Source: Candidatus Omnitrophota bacterium (GTDB taxonomy: Bacteria; Ratteibacteria; UBA8468; B48-G9; JAFGKM01). Taken from it: 40,297 bases of DNA. Positions 15,064 to 22,299 of this stretch are shown piece by piece. Location: assembly GCA_016928555.1 (NCBI GenBank), contig JAFGKM010000030.1, positions 1 through 40,297 of the forward strand, written 5' to 3'. The notes under the pieces were generated by a model. That model searched no databases. It was not told where the DNA came from and saw only the letters and a list, made by a program, of their open reading frames with translations. The translations under genes and the position numbers were made by a program. Position 1 is the stretch's first letter. Each line of letters begins with the position of its first letter.

Positions 15064-16002
15064 ATGCAAAGTTTGAAAGTGAAGATTTACATAGCCGGCC
15101 ATACCGGACTTGTGGGAAGCGCGGTTTTGAAAGAATTGACCCGCAAAGGATATAAAAACCTTGTTTTCAAAAGCAGTAAAGAACTGGATTTGAAGAACCA
15201 GAAGGAAACAGAAGTTTTTTTCAAAAAAGAAAGGCCGGAGTATGTCTTTTTATGCGCGGCAAAGGTGGGAGGCATCCTTGCAAATTCTTCTTATCCCGCA
15301 CAGTTCATTTATGAAAATCTTGCCATACAAAATAACGTAATTCACTTTTCATATAAATACGGCGCAAGAAAACTTTTGTTTTTGGGAAGTTCATGTATTT
15401 ATCCAAAGCTTGCGGTACAGCCGATAAAAGAAAACTCCCTGCTCAGCGGTTATCTTGAGGAGACCAATAAACCCTATGCCGTTGCCAAAATCGCCGGTAT
15501 TACGATGTGCCAGTCTTATAACGCGCAGTACAAAACAAACTTTATTTCCGCCATGCCTACAAATCTTTACGGTCCCGGAGACAGATTTGATGCCGAAACT
15601 TCGCACGTCATTCCCGCACTCTTGTTAAATTTTCACCGGGCGAAAAAAGAAAATAAAAAGTTTGCAGTGGTCTGGGGAACTGGAAAACCGAGAAGAGAAT
15701 TTTTGTATATTGAGGACCTCGCAAAGGCGCTTGTGTTCCTGATGAAATTCTACAACGGTCCGGATATTATCAATGTCGGGACGGGAGAAGACATATCTAT
15801 CAAGGAACTGGCATACATAATAAAAGAAGTCGTAGGATTTAAAGGCAGTATACGCTTTGATGCTTCAAAGCCTGACGGAACTCCGCGTAAACTGCTTGAT
15901 GTGAGCAATATCCGCTCACTCGGATGGCAGCCGGAGATCCCGCTTGAAGAAGGGCTGAAGAAAGAATACAGATGGTTTTTGAAAAACTATGCAAGAAAAT
16001 AA
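15064..16002 (+). CDS. fcl: GDP-L-fucose synthase
   Basis: The 312-residue protein is a bifunctional 3,5-epimerase/4-reductase converting GDP-4-keto-6-deoxy-D-mannose to GDP-L-fucose. It shows the NADP motif GHTGLVG (12-18), AAKVGGILANS (65-75), GSSCIYP with the catalytic serine (108-114), and Y138-x3-K142 in PYAVAKIAG. The start at 15064 is preferred because AGAAGG lies eight bases upstream. An in-frame ATG at 15037 would overlap rmd by 11 bases, and a GTG at 15076 also fits the family N-terminus. With Rmd next door, the locus makes both D-rhamnose and L-fucose donors from one intermediate. Confidence 0.94.
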   Translation: MQSLKVKIYIAGHTGLVGSAVLKELTRKGYKNLVFKSSKELDLKNQKETEVFFKKERPEYVFLCAAKVGGILANSSYPAQFIYENLAIQNNVIHFSYKYGARKLLFLGSSCIYPKLAVQPIKENSLLSGYLEETNKPYAVAKIAGITMCQSYNAQYKTNFISAMPTNLYGPGDRFDAETSHVIPALLLNFHRAKKENKKFAVVWGTGKPRREFLYIEDLAKALVFLMKFYNGPDIINVGTGEDISIKELAYIIKEVVGFKGSIRFDASKPDGTPRKLLDVSNIRSLGWQPEIPLEEGLKKEYRWFLKNYARK

Positions 16003-16528
16003 ATCAATCGTTGTTTTTCATCAGTTTATTATCCCGATAAAAGAAACAATACTCCTGATTGAAGACCTGATGTCCGGATTTCCCGGCTACAGCATCTATT
16101 TCTACGGAAACCGGAGGCATTTAACGGATAAGGATATTGATACTCTGGAAAACATCATACCGGAACAGAATTTTTTGCTTTACGATGCCGTCAGGGAGGT
16201 TTCAAAAATTCAGTCTCTTTTCAGGATGAAAAAACGAAGGCTTGATATCGGAGTAATCCCCGTCTTCCTGTCAAAACATTCTTTTCCCACAAACTACAGG
16301 AGAGTTTCATTTATCGCCCTTTGCAACACAAGAAGAATTTTTACATATGACATAGAAAAAAGGGAATTGCGCGTTCTGAGAAGAACGTCTTTTGTAAATC
16401 TGCTGTGGTATGATTTTTTCATGCTTTGCCTGTTAATCGTTTTTTTTCCCGCAACTTTTATCTTGCTCGGAATGCTTGCTTACAACCATTGTATGATATC
16501 AAAGAATAAAAGACGTCTTTACATCTGA
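15989..16528 (+). CDS. Hypothetical membrane-anchored protein, copy 2 of a duplicated module
   Basis: This 179-residue paralogue of the protein at 11331 has the same design: N-terminal KSIVVFHQFIIPIKET, YFYGNRRHL, then LLWYDFF leading into a hydrophobic segment at about 137-162 and a basic tail. The first 50 or so bases of the two genes are almost identical, while later parts differ clearly, so the duplication is not very recent or has been partly homogenised. It overlaps fcl by 14 bases and precedes the second putative transferase by ten bases. The function is unknown; the repeated pairing suggests a shared role with the downstream protein. Confidence 0.7.
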   Translation: MQENKSIVVFHQFIIPIKETILLIEDLMSGFPGYSIYFYGNRRHLTDKDIDTLENIIPEQNFLLYDAVREVSKIQSLFRMKKRRLDIGVIPVFLSKHSFPTNYRRVSFIALCNTRRIFTYDIEKRELRVLRRTSFVNLLWYDFFMLCLLIVFFPATFILLGMLAYNHCMISKNKRRLYI

Positions 16529-16538
16529 GGTTGATTAT

Positions 16539-17441
16539 ATGATTACAATATTCAGCACCCCAAAAAAATTTGAAGGGCATATTAAAGTCATACAAACCAA
16601 CGCAATAAAAAGCTGGACCCTGCTGGAACCCAAATGCGAGGTTATCCTTTTCGGGAAAGAACAGGGAACTGCGGAGATTGCGGAAAAATTGAATATCCGG
16701 CATATCCCGGATGTAAAAACAAATGAGTTCGGAACGCCTCTGGTCAATCATATGTTCGCCGACGCAGAAAAGATCGCATCTTTTCCGGTATTGGCTTATG
16801 TAAACTCCGATATTATCTTGTGCAGGGATTTTACCAGGGCCGCGGGTAGAATCAAGATGAAGAAATTTCTGCTTGTTGCAAGGAGATGGAACGTACGTAT
16901 TGATGAATACATAGATTTCAATGATAAGGAGTGGGACAAAAAAATCTGCATGAAAATCAGGGAAGGGGGCAGTATAGGCGCTCCGACGGGCATAGATTTA
17001 TTTGTTTTTACAAAAGGAATATGGAAAGGCCTGCCTCCTTTTGCAATCGGCCGTGCATCATACGACCCGAAGCTTCTGTATTTCGCCTACTGCGGAAATG
17101 TGCCGCTTGTCAATATCAGCCCGGCCGCGAAAGCAATTCATCAAAATCATACTTATTCTCATCACCCCCATGGCAAAAACGGCGTTTATTACGGAGAAGA
17201 GGCAAGAAGGAACAAACAGCTTATCAAGAACGGCATTACAAATCTCTGCATCAGAAATGCCTCTTTTATCCTGACTAAATGCGGATGTCTGCCTGCGCTC
17301 ACCTTAGGGCATTTACAGGCTGTCTTGAGAACCCTGCCGTACAGAGTAAAGATTAAATCAATTTCCCGGTTTCTCAGATTTATCAAACATGCGGGGGATA
17401 ACAGTTTCATCCTTAAAAAGCTTGAACATCTGGACATCTGA
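16539..17441 (+). CDS. Putative glycosyltransferase, copy 2 of a duplicated module
   Basis: The 300-residue paralogue of the protein at 11876 conserves ITIFSTPKKFEGH, WTLLEPKCEVILFGKE, the VNSDIIL motif near 87-93, PPFAIGRASYDPKLLY and the His-rich HTYSHHPHGKNG. The greatest divergence is at residues 115-150, between the putative metal motif and the His-rich part, a region that could set acceptor or donor choice. A GAGG ribosome-binding site lies seven bases before the ATG. Transferase activity is inferred from motif style and neighbourhood. Confidence 0.65.
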   Translation: MITIFSTPKKFEGHIKVIQTNAIKSWTLLEPKCEVILFGKEQGTAEIAEKLNIRHIPDVKTNEFGTPLVNHMFADAEKIASFPVLAYVNSDIILCRDFTRAAGRIKMKKFLLVARRWNVRIDEYIDFNDKEWDKKICMKIREGGSIGAPTGIDLFVFTKGIWKGLPPFAIGRASYDPKLLYFAYCGNVPLVNISPAAKAIHQNHTYSHHPHGKNGVYYGEEARRNKQLIKNGITNLCIRNASFILTKCGCLPALTLGHLQAVLRTLPYRVKIKSISRFLRFIKHAGDNSFILKKLEHLDI

Positions 17442-17459
17442 CATAATAAAAGAAACGCT

Positions 17460-18704
17460 ATGGACCTGATAATAATACCGTTCCACGACTGGCGCAAGGC
17501 GGAGAAGAAGGGGATTTGCGACAGGGACCAGCATCTGATTGCCCATTTTCGGAAAGACAGCAGGATTGAAAAGATTCTCATCGTAGACAGGCCCATATCC
17601 ATTCCTGAAATGTTTGTAAACAAAATGCCATGGAGAATAAAGAAGGGAAATGTTATTGAAAAAGGATTCTGTTATTGTCTTACGGAAATAGATAAAAAAA
17701 CCTTTGTATTGGATTTTTTAAGAGGAGACGTAATAACCCCCTTGTTTCTTAAGAGAAACTGGCTTTATTTCGCCTTCGGAGACAAAAGCATGGCAAAGGC
17801 CGTCAAAAGAGCGATGAGGACAATTTCCGTTACAAATCCGGTTGTTTTCCTCTGGAACCCTTTTGCAACAGGGCTGGCAAAACGGTTAGACGCAGAATTG
17901 CTTGTTTACGACGCAATGGACAACTGGCTCAAGCACGCCGAAATGAAAAAAAGCAGGAAATACCTTGAAAAAAGTTATGCTTACGTTTCACAAAACGCAG
18001 ATATCATATTTTCGGTATCCGAAAAAATGCAAGGTGTTTTTTCCGGGGCGAAAGCAGGATATAAGGCCGTAATAAAAAACGGGGTGGACAGGGAGTTTTT
18101 CAGCCGGGGAAAGCGAGAAATTCCGGAAGACATTAAAGATATTAAAAAGCCGATTGTCGGATATGCGGGAAGGATGGGACTGCGGATTGACAGAGAACTG
18201 CTGGAGTATCTGGCTGGGGAATTGCCGGATTTAAGCTTCGTGTTTATAGGCGCCTACATCAATAAAAAATGGATGAAACCGCTTTTCCGGTTCAGCAACC
18301 TGTACTTCTTGGGAGACAAGCATTATTCCGAACTCCCGTCATACCTGTCCTGTTTTGACGTATGCATTATCCCGCATAACGTGGGCAGGCTGGAAAATGA
18401 CGGAGACCCGATAAAAGTGTACGAATACCTCGCCGCAGGAAAACCCGTTGTGACAACCGGCATAACCGGTATGGACGCCTTGAGGGAAGTTATAACAGTT
18501 GCGGATACGAAACAGGATTTCAAAAACGGCATTTTACGCCTGCTTGAACAGATAAAAAAAGACCCGTCGCTTCCGGCGCGTTTGCGGGGATACATTTCGG
18601 AAAAACATCTCTGGAGCGCAAAGGCGCGGGAAATGGCGGACACTATGCTAAGAGCGGTTAGCGAAGGACAGGGACTTTTCAACGATATAAAATCGCGTAA
18701 GTAA
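17460..18704 (+). CDS. GT4-like glycosyltransferase
   Basis: The 414-residue protein has the layout of GT-B transferases resembling TuaH-type enzymes. The N-terminal half contains LLVYDAMDNWLKH near 155-167 and ADIIFSVSEKM. The C-terminal half has KPIVGYAGRMGLRID near 231-245, FIGAYINKKW, and the donor-site region DGDPIKVYEYLAAGKPVVTT near 314-333, where the usual EX7E motif is reduced to KVYEYLAAGKP. No membrane span is visible. It is the last gene of the plus-strand run starting at wzm; the following 298 bp are non-coding. Confidence 0.82.
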   Translation: MDLIIIPFHDWRKAEKKGICDRDQHLIAHFRKDSRIEKILIVDRPISIPEMFVNKMPWRIKKGNVIEKGFCYCLTEIDKKTFVLDFLRGDVITPLFLKRNWLYFAFGDKSMAKAVKRAMRTISVTNPVVFLWNPFATGLAKRLDAELLVYDAMDNWLKHAEMKKSRKYLEKSYAYVSQNADIIFSVSEKMQGVFSGAKAGYKAVIKNGVDREFFSRGKREIPEDIKDIKKPIVGYAGRMGLRIDRELLEYLAGELPDLSFVFIGAYINKKWMKPLFRFSNLYFLGDKHYSELPSYLSCFDVCIIPHNVGRLENDGDPIKVYEYLAAGKPVVTTGITGMDALREVITVADTKQDFKNGILRLLEQIKKDPSLPARLRGYISEKHLWSAKAREMADTMLRAVSEGQGLFNDIKSRK

Positions 18705-18722
18705 TACCCGCAGGTTTTCCTG

Positions 18723-18774
18723 TATTTTGCACCAAAGGTGAAAATATCAGCAAATAATTTTGACTACGGTCAAA
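18723..18774. terminator. Two small hairpins after the glycosyltransferase gene
   Basis: TATTTTGCACC (18723-18733) pairs with GGTGAAAATA (18737-18746) apart from one bulged G. A second hairpin, TTTGAC/GTCAAA with a TACG loop, lies at 18759-18774. Both sit between the convergent glycosyltransferase and methyltransferase genes, where a bidirectional terminator is expected. Neither is followed by a clean T-run. Confidence 0.35.
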
Positions 18775-18802
18775 TATTCTGGAATCTGTTTCTAGTGGAG
18801 TC

Positions 18803-18880
18803 CCACGGGCATAGCCCGTGGCTTTCTGCGAAGGCGAGTGAAATACCCCGCCCTAAAGGACAAGGCATCCAAGCCGAAAA
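18803..18880 (-). mobile_element. Possible remnant of an IS200/IS605-type right end
   Basis: On the minus strand an RNA-type hairpin, CCTTGTCC-TTTA-GGGCGGGG (18846-18865), is followed by TATTTCAC. Three of its eight pairs are G-T, so it is a good hairpin only when read as minus-strand RNA. This hairpin-plus-TTCAC layout resembles the guide-RNA/right-end region of IS200/IS605 elements. A second perfect hairpin, CCACGGGC-ATA-GCCCGTGG, lies at 18803-18821. No TnpA or TnpB coding sequence is present, so at most an end or a solo derivative survives. The minus-strand 78-codon frame across 18770-19006 matches nothing I know. Confidence 0.35.
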
Positions 18881-19002
18881 ACTTTTATGAACATTCCGTA
18901 TGCATACCAGGTGGTCACCACCGAAAATGTAGACGTTCAACAAAGGGCTGTTAGAATAATGACCGTAGACAAATTTCTTTCCGGCCTTATATGAAAAGAC
19001 TC

Positions 19003-19641
19003 TCACCCCGAATAAGAAAAGCAGATGATAAAATCAAGGGTGAAAAGGAATAATCTGTTGCTGATGATTTTGTACTCGGATATCCCCGCATCCTTCAATA
19101 ATTTTTTTATCTCTCCAAAAGATAACAGGTTTATAGAGTCCCCCTCTGCCCACTTTTTACCCGCAAGAGACATTAGACTGTCGAAATGCCTTTTCGGCAG
19201 GTAGTGGAGCAGGGGGATTTTCGTATGAACTTCCACGGGGAAATATCTGTTGGGCGTGGTTATGAAAGCGCTTTTCGCCACTCTTGCTGTCTCCTTGAGA
19301 AAATATAACTGCTGTTCTCTGCTTCCCACGTGTTCTAAAACCGCATTGGACCAGCATATATCAAAGGATTTGTCCTCAAAAGGGAACCTGCCGCCGTTGT
19401 ACCGAACGGCTGTAACGGCAGGGTAGCGGCGACTGAATTCCCGCGGCTCACTTATGCCAAGGGCTGTTATCTTGTGCGGGTAAGGATAGTGTTTTTCCAG
19501 AAAATTGTCCACCGGTGAATTCTCGTATTCGCCGAACCCGGCGTCAAGAATTTTCGTTTCGGGAGACGGGTTGTATAGAGTATTAAAAAGCTTCCATTTT
19601 CTTTTACGGTTGAACGCGGATATTTTATAAGCGATTGACAT
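19003..19641 (-). CDS. SAM-dependent methyltransferase (class I, type 11)
   Basis: The 212-residue protein has motif I as ILDAGFGE (30-37), an acidic second strand replaced by ALGISEPREF, and FDICWSNAVLEHV (92-104), which is the typical motif IV/post-motif segment of Methyltransf_11 proteins. ITTPNRYFPVE follows. I start it at the ATG at 19641 because upstream codons of the longer frame are low-complexity and run into the divergent gene's promoter. It is divergent from the glycosyltransferase at 19749. Given the location it may methylate a sugar or glycan end, possibly the cap recognised by the Wzt C-domain. Small-molecule targets are equally possible. Confidence 0.8.
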   Translation of the reverse strand: MSIAYKISAFNRKRKWKLFNTLYNPSPETKILDAGFGEYENSPVDNFLEKHYPYPHKITALGISEPREFSRRYPAVTAVRYNGGRFPFEDKSFDICWSNAVLEHVGSREQQLYFLKETARVAKSAFITTPNRYFPVEVHTKIPLLHYLPKRHFDSLMSLAGKKWAEGDSINLLSFGEIKKLLKDAGISEYKIISNRLFLFTLDFIICFSYSG

Positions 19642-19713
19642 TAACTGACCCCGCTTTAATTTTAATGCATTGATTTGAAAAATACAACATGCCGGAGCGG
19701 GAAAAACGGAAGG

Positions 19714-19742
19714 TTGAAGGTTGAATTGCCAGGATGTATAAT
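19714..19742 (+). promoter_or_regulatory. Promoter of the GT4 gene at 19749, predicting a leaderless mRNA
   Basis: TTGAAG (19714-19719), a 17-base spacer and a perfect TATAAT (19737-19742) are followed after six bases by the GTG start codon. An ATG at 19734 lies inside the promoter and is unlikely to be the true start. No Shine-Dalgarno sequence is visible. Confidence 0.65.
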
Positions 19743-19748
19743 AGATAC

Positions 19749-20846
19749 GTGAAAATAGCAATAGTCGGGACGAGAGGGATACCCGCGAAATACGGCGGGT
19801 TTGAAACCTGCGCGGAGGAATTAAGCGTCGGATTGGCAAAAAAAGGGCATAAGGTTCTTGTTTCCTGCAGGAGGTACCTTTACGAAGGTCTGCCCGCATC
19901 TTACAGGGACGTCGGGTTATGTTATCCCCCGAGCATCCCGGGCAAGTCAACCGACACCTTCTCGCATACTCTTTTCAGTATGGTGAGGGCGCTTTTGTGG
20001 TCTCCCGACGCAATTCTGGTATTCAATTCCGCCAACAGCCCTCTTGCGCTTCTGCCGAAACTGTTGGGGAAAAAAACAGCCATAAACGTAGACGGCCTTG
20101 AATGGCGGCGCGCGAAGTGGGGCAGGGCGGCCAAGTTATACTATAAATTTGCGGAATTTTTCTCTTCCATTATTGCAGACGCGGTTGTATCCGACGCCAT
20201 GGCAATAAAAGATTACTACCTTAGAAAATACGGCAGAGAGAGCGTTTATATACCTTACGGCGCCCATACTCTTGAAAGCAGGAACCCGGGTATAGTAAAA
20301 AAGTACAACCTTGAAAAAGGCGGATATTTTTTTATAGGAAGCCGGCTTGAACCGGAAAACCACCAGGACATGGCGGTTGAAGCGTTCGGCAAGATACACA
20401 CGGACAAAATGCTCGCGATAGCCGGCGGGGCGAACTGGAAAAGCCCCTACGTGAAGAAACTTCGCGAGGTTAAGGACAAAAGGATACTTTTCCTGGGGCC
20501 CGTGTACAAAGACGGGCATATTGAAGAGCTTCACTGCAGCGCATTTGCCTATATACACGGCAACGAGGTCGGAGGGACCAACCCCGCGCTTTTGAAGGCA
20601 ATGGGCAGCGGGAACTGTATTATTGCCCTTGACGTCCTTTTCAACAGAGAGGTCTTAGGGGATGCGGGACTTTATTTTTCAAGCGCGGAAAGCCTCAAAG
20701 AAAAAGCGGAGTTTATTCTGCAGAATCCGGAACAGGCGGGAATTCTTGGAGAAAAGGCGAGAGAGAGGGTAAAAAAACTGTACCGGTGGGAAAAAGTTGT
20801 GGAGGACTATGAGAAGTTATTTATGAATCTCATTGCATCAAGATGA
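19749..20846 (+). CDS. GT4 glycosyltransferase with DUF1972-type N-terminus
   Basis: The 365-residue protein begins KIAIVGTRGIPAKYGGFET, the signature of a GT4 subgroup (DUF1972) that includes rhamnosyltransferases of O-antigen and exopolysaccharide loci. INVDGLEWRRAKW near 112-124 and SDAMAIKDYY are also typical. The C-terminal donor-binding half contains AYIHGNEVGGTNPALLKAMGS (about 270-290). I choose the GTG at 19749 because it gives the family N-terminus and sits six bases after the -10; the ATG at 19734 would lie inside the promoter. The stop overlaps an ATG (ATGA) of the next frame. D-rhamnose from Rmd is a possible donor, which is inference. Confidence 0.9.
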   Translation: MKIAIVGTRGIPAKYGGFETCAEELSVGLAKKGHKVLVSCRRYLYEGLPASYRDVGLCYPPSIPGKSTDTFSHTLFSMVRALLWSPDAILVFNSANSPLALLPKLLGKKTAINVDGLEWRRAKWGRAAKLYYKFAEFFSSIIADAVVSDAMAIKDYYLRKYGRESVYIPYGAHTLESRNPGIVKKYNLEKGGYFFIGSRLEPENHQDMAVEAFGKIHTDKMLAIAGGANWKSPYVKKLREVKDKRILFLGPVYKDGHIEELHCSAFAYIHGNEVGGTNPALLKAMGSGNCIIALDVLFNREVLGDAGLYFSSAESLKEKAEFILQNPEQAGILGEKARERVKKLYRWEKVVEDYEKLFMNLIASR

Positions 20847-20847
20847 A

Positions 20848-20899
20848 CCGCCCCCTCACCTTAAATCCTCTCCCCCCAGGGGAGAGGAAACGGAGGGTT
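20848..20899. repeat. CTCTCCCC palindromic repeat at a gene junction
   Basis: CCTCTCCCC (20867-20875), loop CCA and GGGGAGAGG (20879-20887) form a perfect 9-bp hairpin within a unit beginning CCCCTCACC and ending GGAGGGTTGGCC. The unit sits between the stop of the GT4 gene and the likely start of the sugar transferase. It belongs to the same family as the units at 22236 and 23318. Confidence 0.75.
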
Positions 20900-20914
20900 G
20901 GCCGAGAAGATAAA

Positions 20915-22207
20915 ATGGAAAGAAGAAAATTTCTGATACTTTTTGACGGGGCCGCCATTTATATCTCGTTTCTGCTGGGATATTACTTCAGGTTTTACAC
21001 GGGGTTGTTCGCAGACAGGGGTGTGCCTTCCGTCCATTTCTACATAAACATTACGCTGTTTGCCGTTACAGCCTATTTGCTTATACTGGCATCCTTAGGC
21101 ATTTACAGAAGCAGGCTGTTCCCGAATTTTGTAAAAGAGCTAGCCGGCATAATACAGGGAACTTTCTGGACCATCGTCATCCTTACGGCAGGCACGTTCT
21201 TTTACCGGGGTTTTCTGTATTCAAGGCTTGCTGTCGGATTTGCAATGGTTTTTTCATTCGTTTTTCTCTGGATATGCCACTACGCATTTGCAAAAACTGA
21301 ACGGGCCGGCAAAAAAAACGTTCTGATAGTAGGCGCAGGACCGCAAATTAACTCCTTTGTAAAACGGCTGATGATGCGTTCTTCAGGCAGTATTTACCCG
21401 GATGTTCTCCCTCATTTTGACGAAGACTTGATGAAGAAACGCATATCGAATAAAAAAAAGCCGGCGATAATAGCCGCTCCCGGAGACTACGGGGAAAATA
21501 TGAGACTTGCAAAATTTGCCGATGAACACAAGCTTCAGCTTTACCTGATACCAGAAATATACCAGTTTCTTTATTCCGGAGAGGCTGACGACATTGACGG
21601 GCTTCCTTTTATCGTGACGGGAAGGATACCCGTAGAGAAATTCCCGGGCTGGCTGCTTAAGAAGCTTTCGGACATTATTGTCGGAGGGCTTCTATTCCTT
21701 TTGTTCTGCACAGCCCTGCCTTTATTCTGCATAACGGTTGCGGCGGGTTCAAAGGGACCCGTTTTTTTCAGGCAGAAAAGGGTAGGGTACGGAGGGAAAG
21801 CCTTCAGGATTTTCAAGTTCAGGACGATGAAACAATCATGTGCCGGAGAAATGCCGTATACCCTTCCGGGAGACAAGCGTCTCACGAGAACCGGCAGGTT
21901 TTTGAGGAAATACAACCTTGACGAACTGCCTCAGATTTTTAACATAGTCAACGGCGAGATGTCTCTGGCAGGCCCCAGGCCGATATCGGTAAGCGACAGA
22001 TTCTTCATGGAACATGATTTTTTTTCCATGCGCCTCAGGGTAAAACCAGGGCTTACGGGTTGGGCGCAGGTGCACGGCTTGAGGGGAGGGCACATTGAGC
22101 CGGAGGAGAGATTCCAGTACGACCTCTATTACATTGAAAACTGGAGCATATGGCTCGACCTTGCGATAATACTGCTCTCTCCCGGCGCGCTAAGGAATGC
22201 GTTTTAG
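20915..22207 (+). CDS. Initiating polyprenyl-phosphate glycosyl-1-phosphate transferase
   Basis: The 430-residue inner-membrane enzyme transfers a sugar-1-phosphate to undecaprenyl phosphate to start glycan assembly. The N-terminal part has about four hydrophobic segments (1-125) and a nucleotide-binding-like KNVLIVGAG stretch. After a further membrane segment (about 248-275) comes the catalytic bacterial sugar transferase domain, with GPVFFRQKRVGYGGK, IFKFRTM, LRKYNLDELPQ, SLAGPRP and VKPGLTGWAQV. This is the WbaP/EpsL-type layout. I prefer the ATG at 20915. An ATG at 20843 overlaps the preceding stop (ATGA) but would add 24 residues encoded entirely by a palindromic repeat. The sugar specificity cannot be read from sequence. 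Confidence 0.92.
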   Translation: MERRKFLILFDGAAIYISFLLGYYFRFYTGLFADRGVPSVHFYINITLFAVTAYLLILASLGIYRSRLFPNFVKELAGIIQGTFWTIVILTAGTFFYRGFLYSRLAVGFAMVFSFVFLWICHYAFAKTERAGKKNVLIVGAGPQINSFVKRLMMRSSGSIYPDVLPHFDEDLMKKRISNKKKPAIIAAPGDYGENMRLAKFADEHKLQLYLIPEIYQFLYSGEADDIDGLPFIVTGRIPVEKFPGWLLKKLSDIIVGGLLFLLFCTALPLFCITVAAGSKGPVFFRQKRVGYGGKAFRIFKFRTMKQSCAGEMPYTLPGDKRLTRTGRFLRKYNLDELPQIFNIVNGEMSLAGPRPISVSDRFFMEHDFFSMRLRVKPGLTGWAQVHGLRGGHIEPEERFQYDLYYIENWSIWLDLAIILLSPGALRNAF

Positions 22208-22235
22208 TGAAAACAGATCCATGATGCCTTTTTTT

Positions 22236-22273
22236 CACCCTCACCCAAACCCTCTCCCCTCAAGGGAGAGGGG
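22236..22273. repeat. CTCTCCC palindromic repeat in an intergenic gap
   Basis: CCCTCTCCC and GGGAGAGGG form a 9-bp stem around a CTCAA loop (about 22250-22272), preceded by CACCCTCACCC. It lies in the 92-bp gap between the sugar transferase and the second O-antigen-ligase-like gene. It is another member of the family at 20848 and 23318. Confidence 0.75.
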
Positions 22274-22299
22274 AACAGAGAGATAAAAGAGGATGAACA

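Noticed and set aside
3889-18704. A defence or toxin-antitoxin system hidden in the polysaccharide cluster
   Set aside because: Every sizeable frame fits glycan synthesis or export or is a paralogue within the cluster; no nuclease, toxin or antitoxin signature was seen.
18770-19006. 78-codon minus-strand frame beginning MRVFSYKAGKK across the gap after the methyltransferase
   Set aside because: It runs through both hairpins of the candidate mobile-element remnant, has no ribosome-binding site, overlaps the methyltransferase end and matches no family I know.
19642-19950. 103-codon N-terminal extension of the methyltransferase frame
   Set aside because: The extra residues are Arg/Leu/Pro-rich low-quality sequence that would overlap the promoter and first 200 bases of the divergent glycosyltransferase; the domain starts cleanly at 19641.
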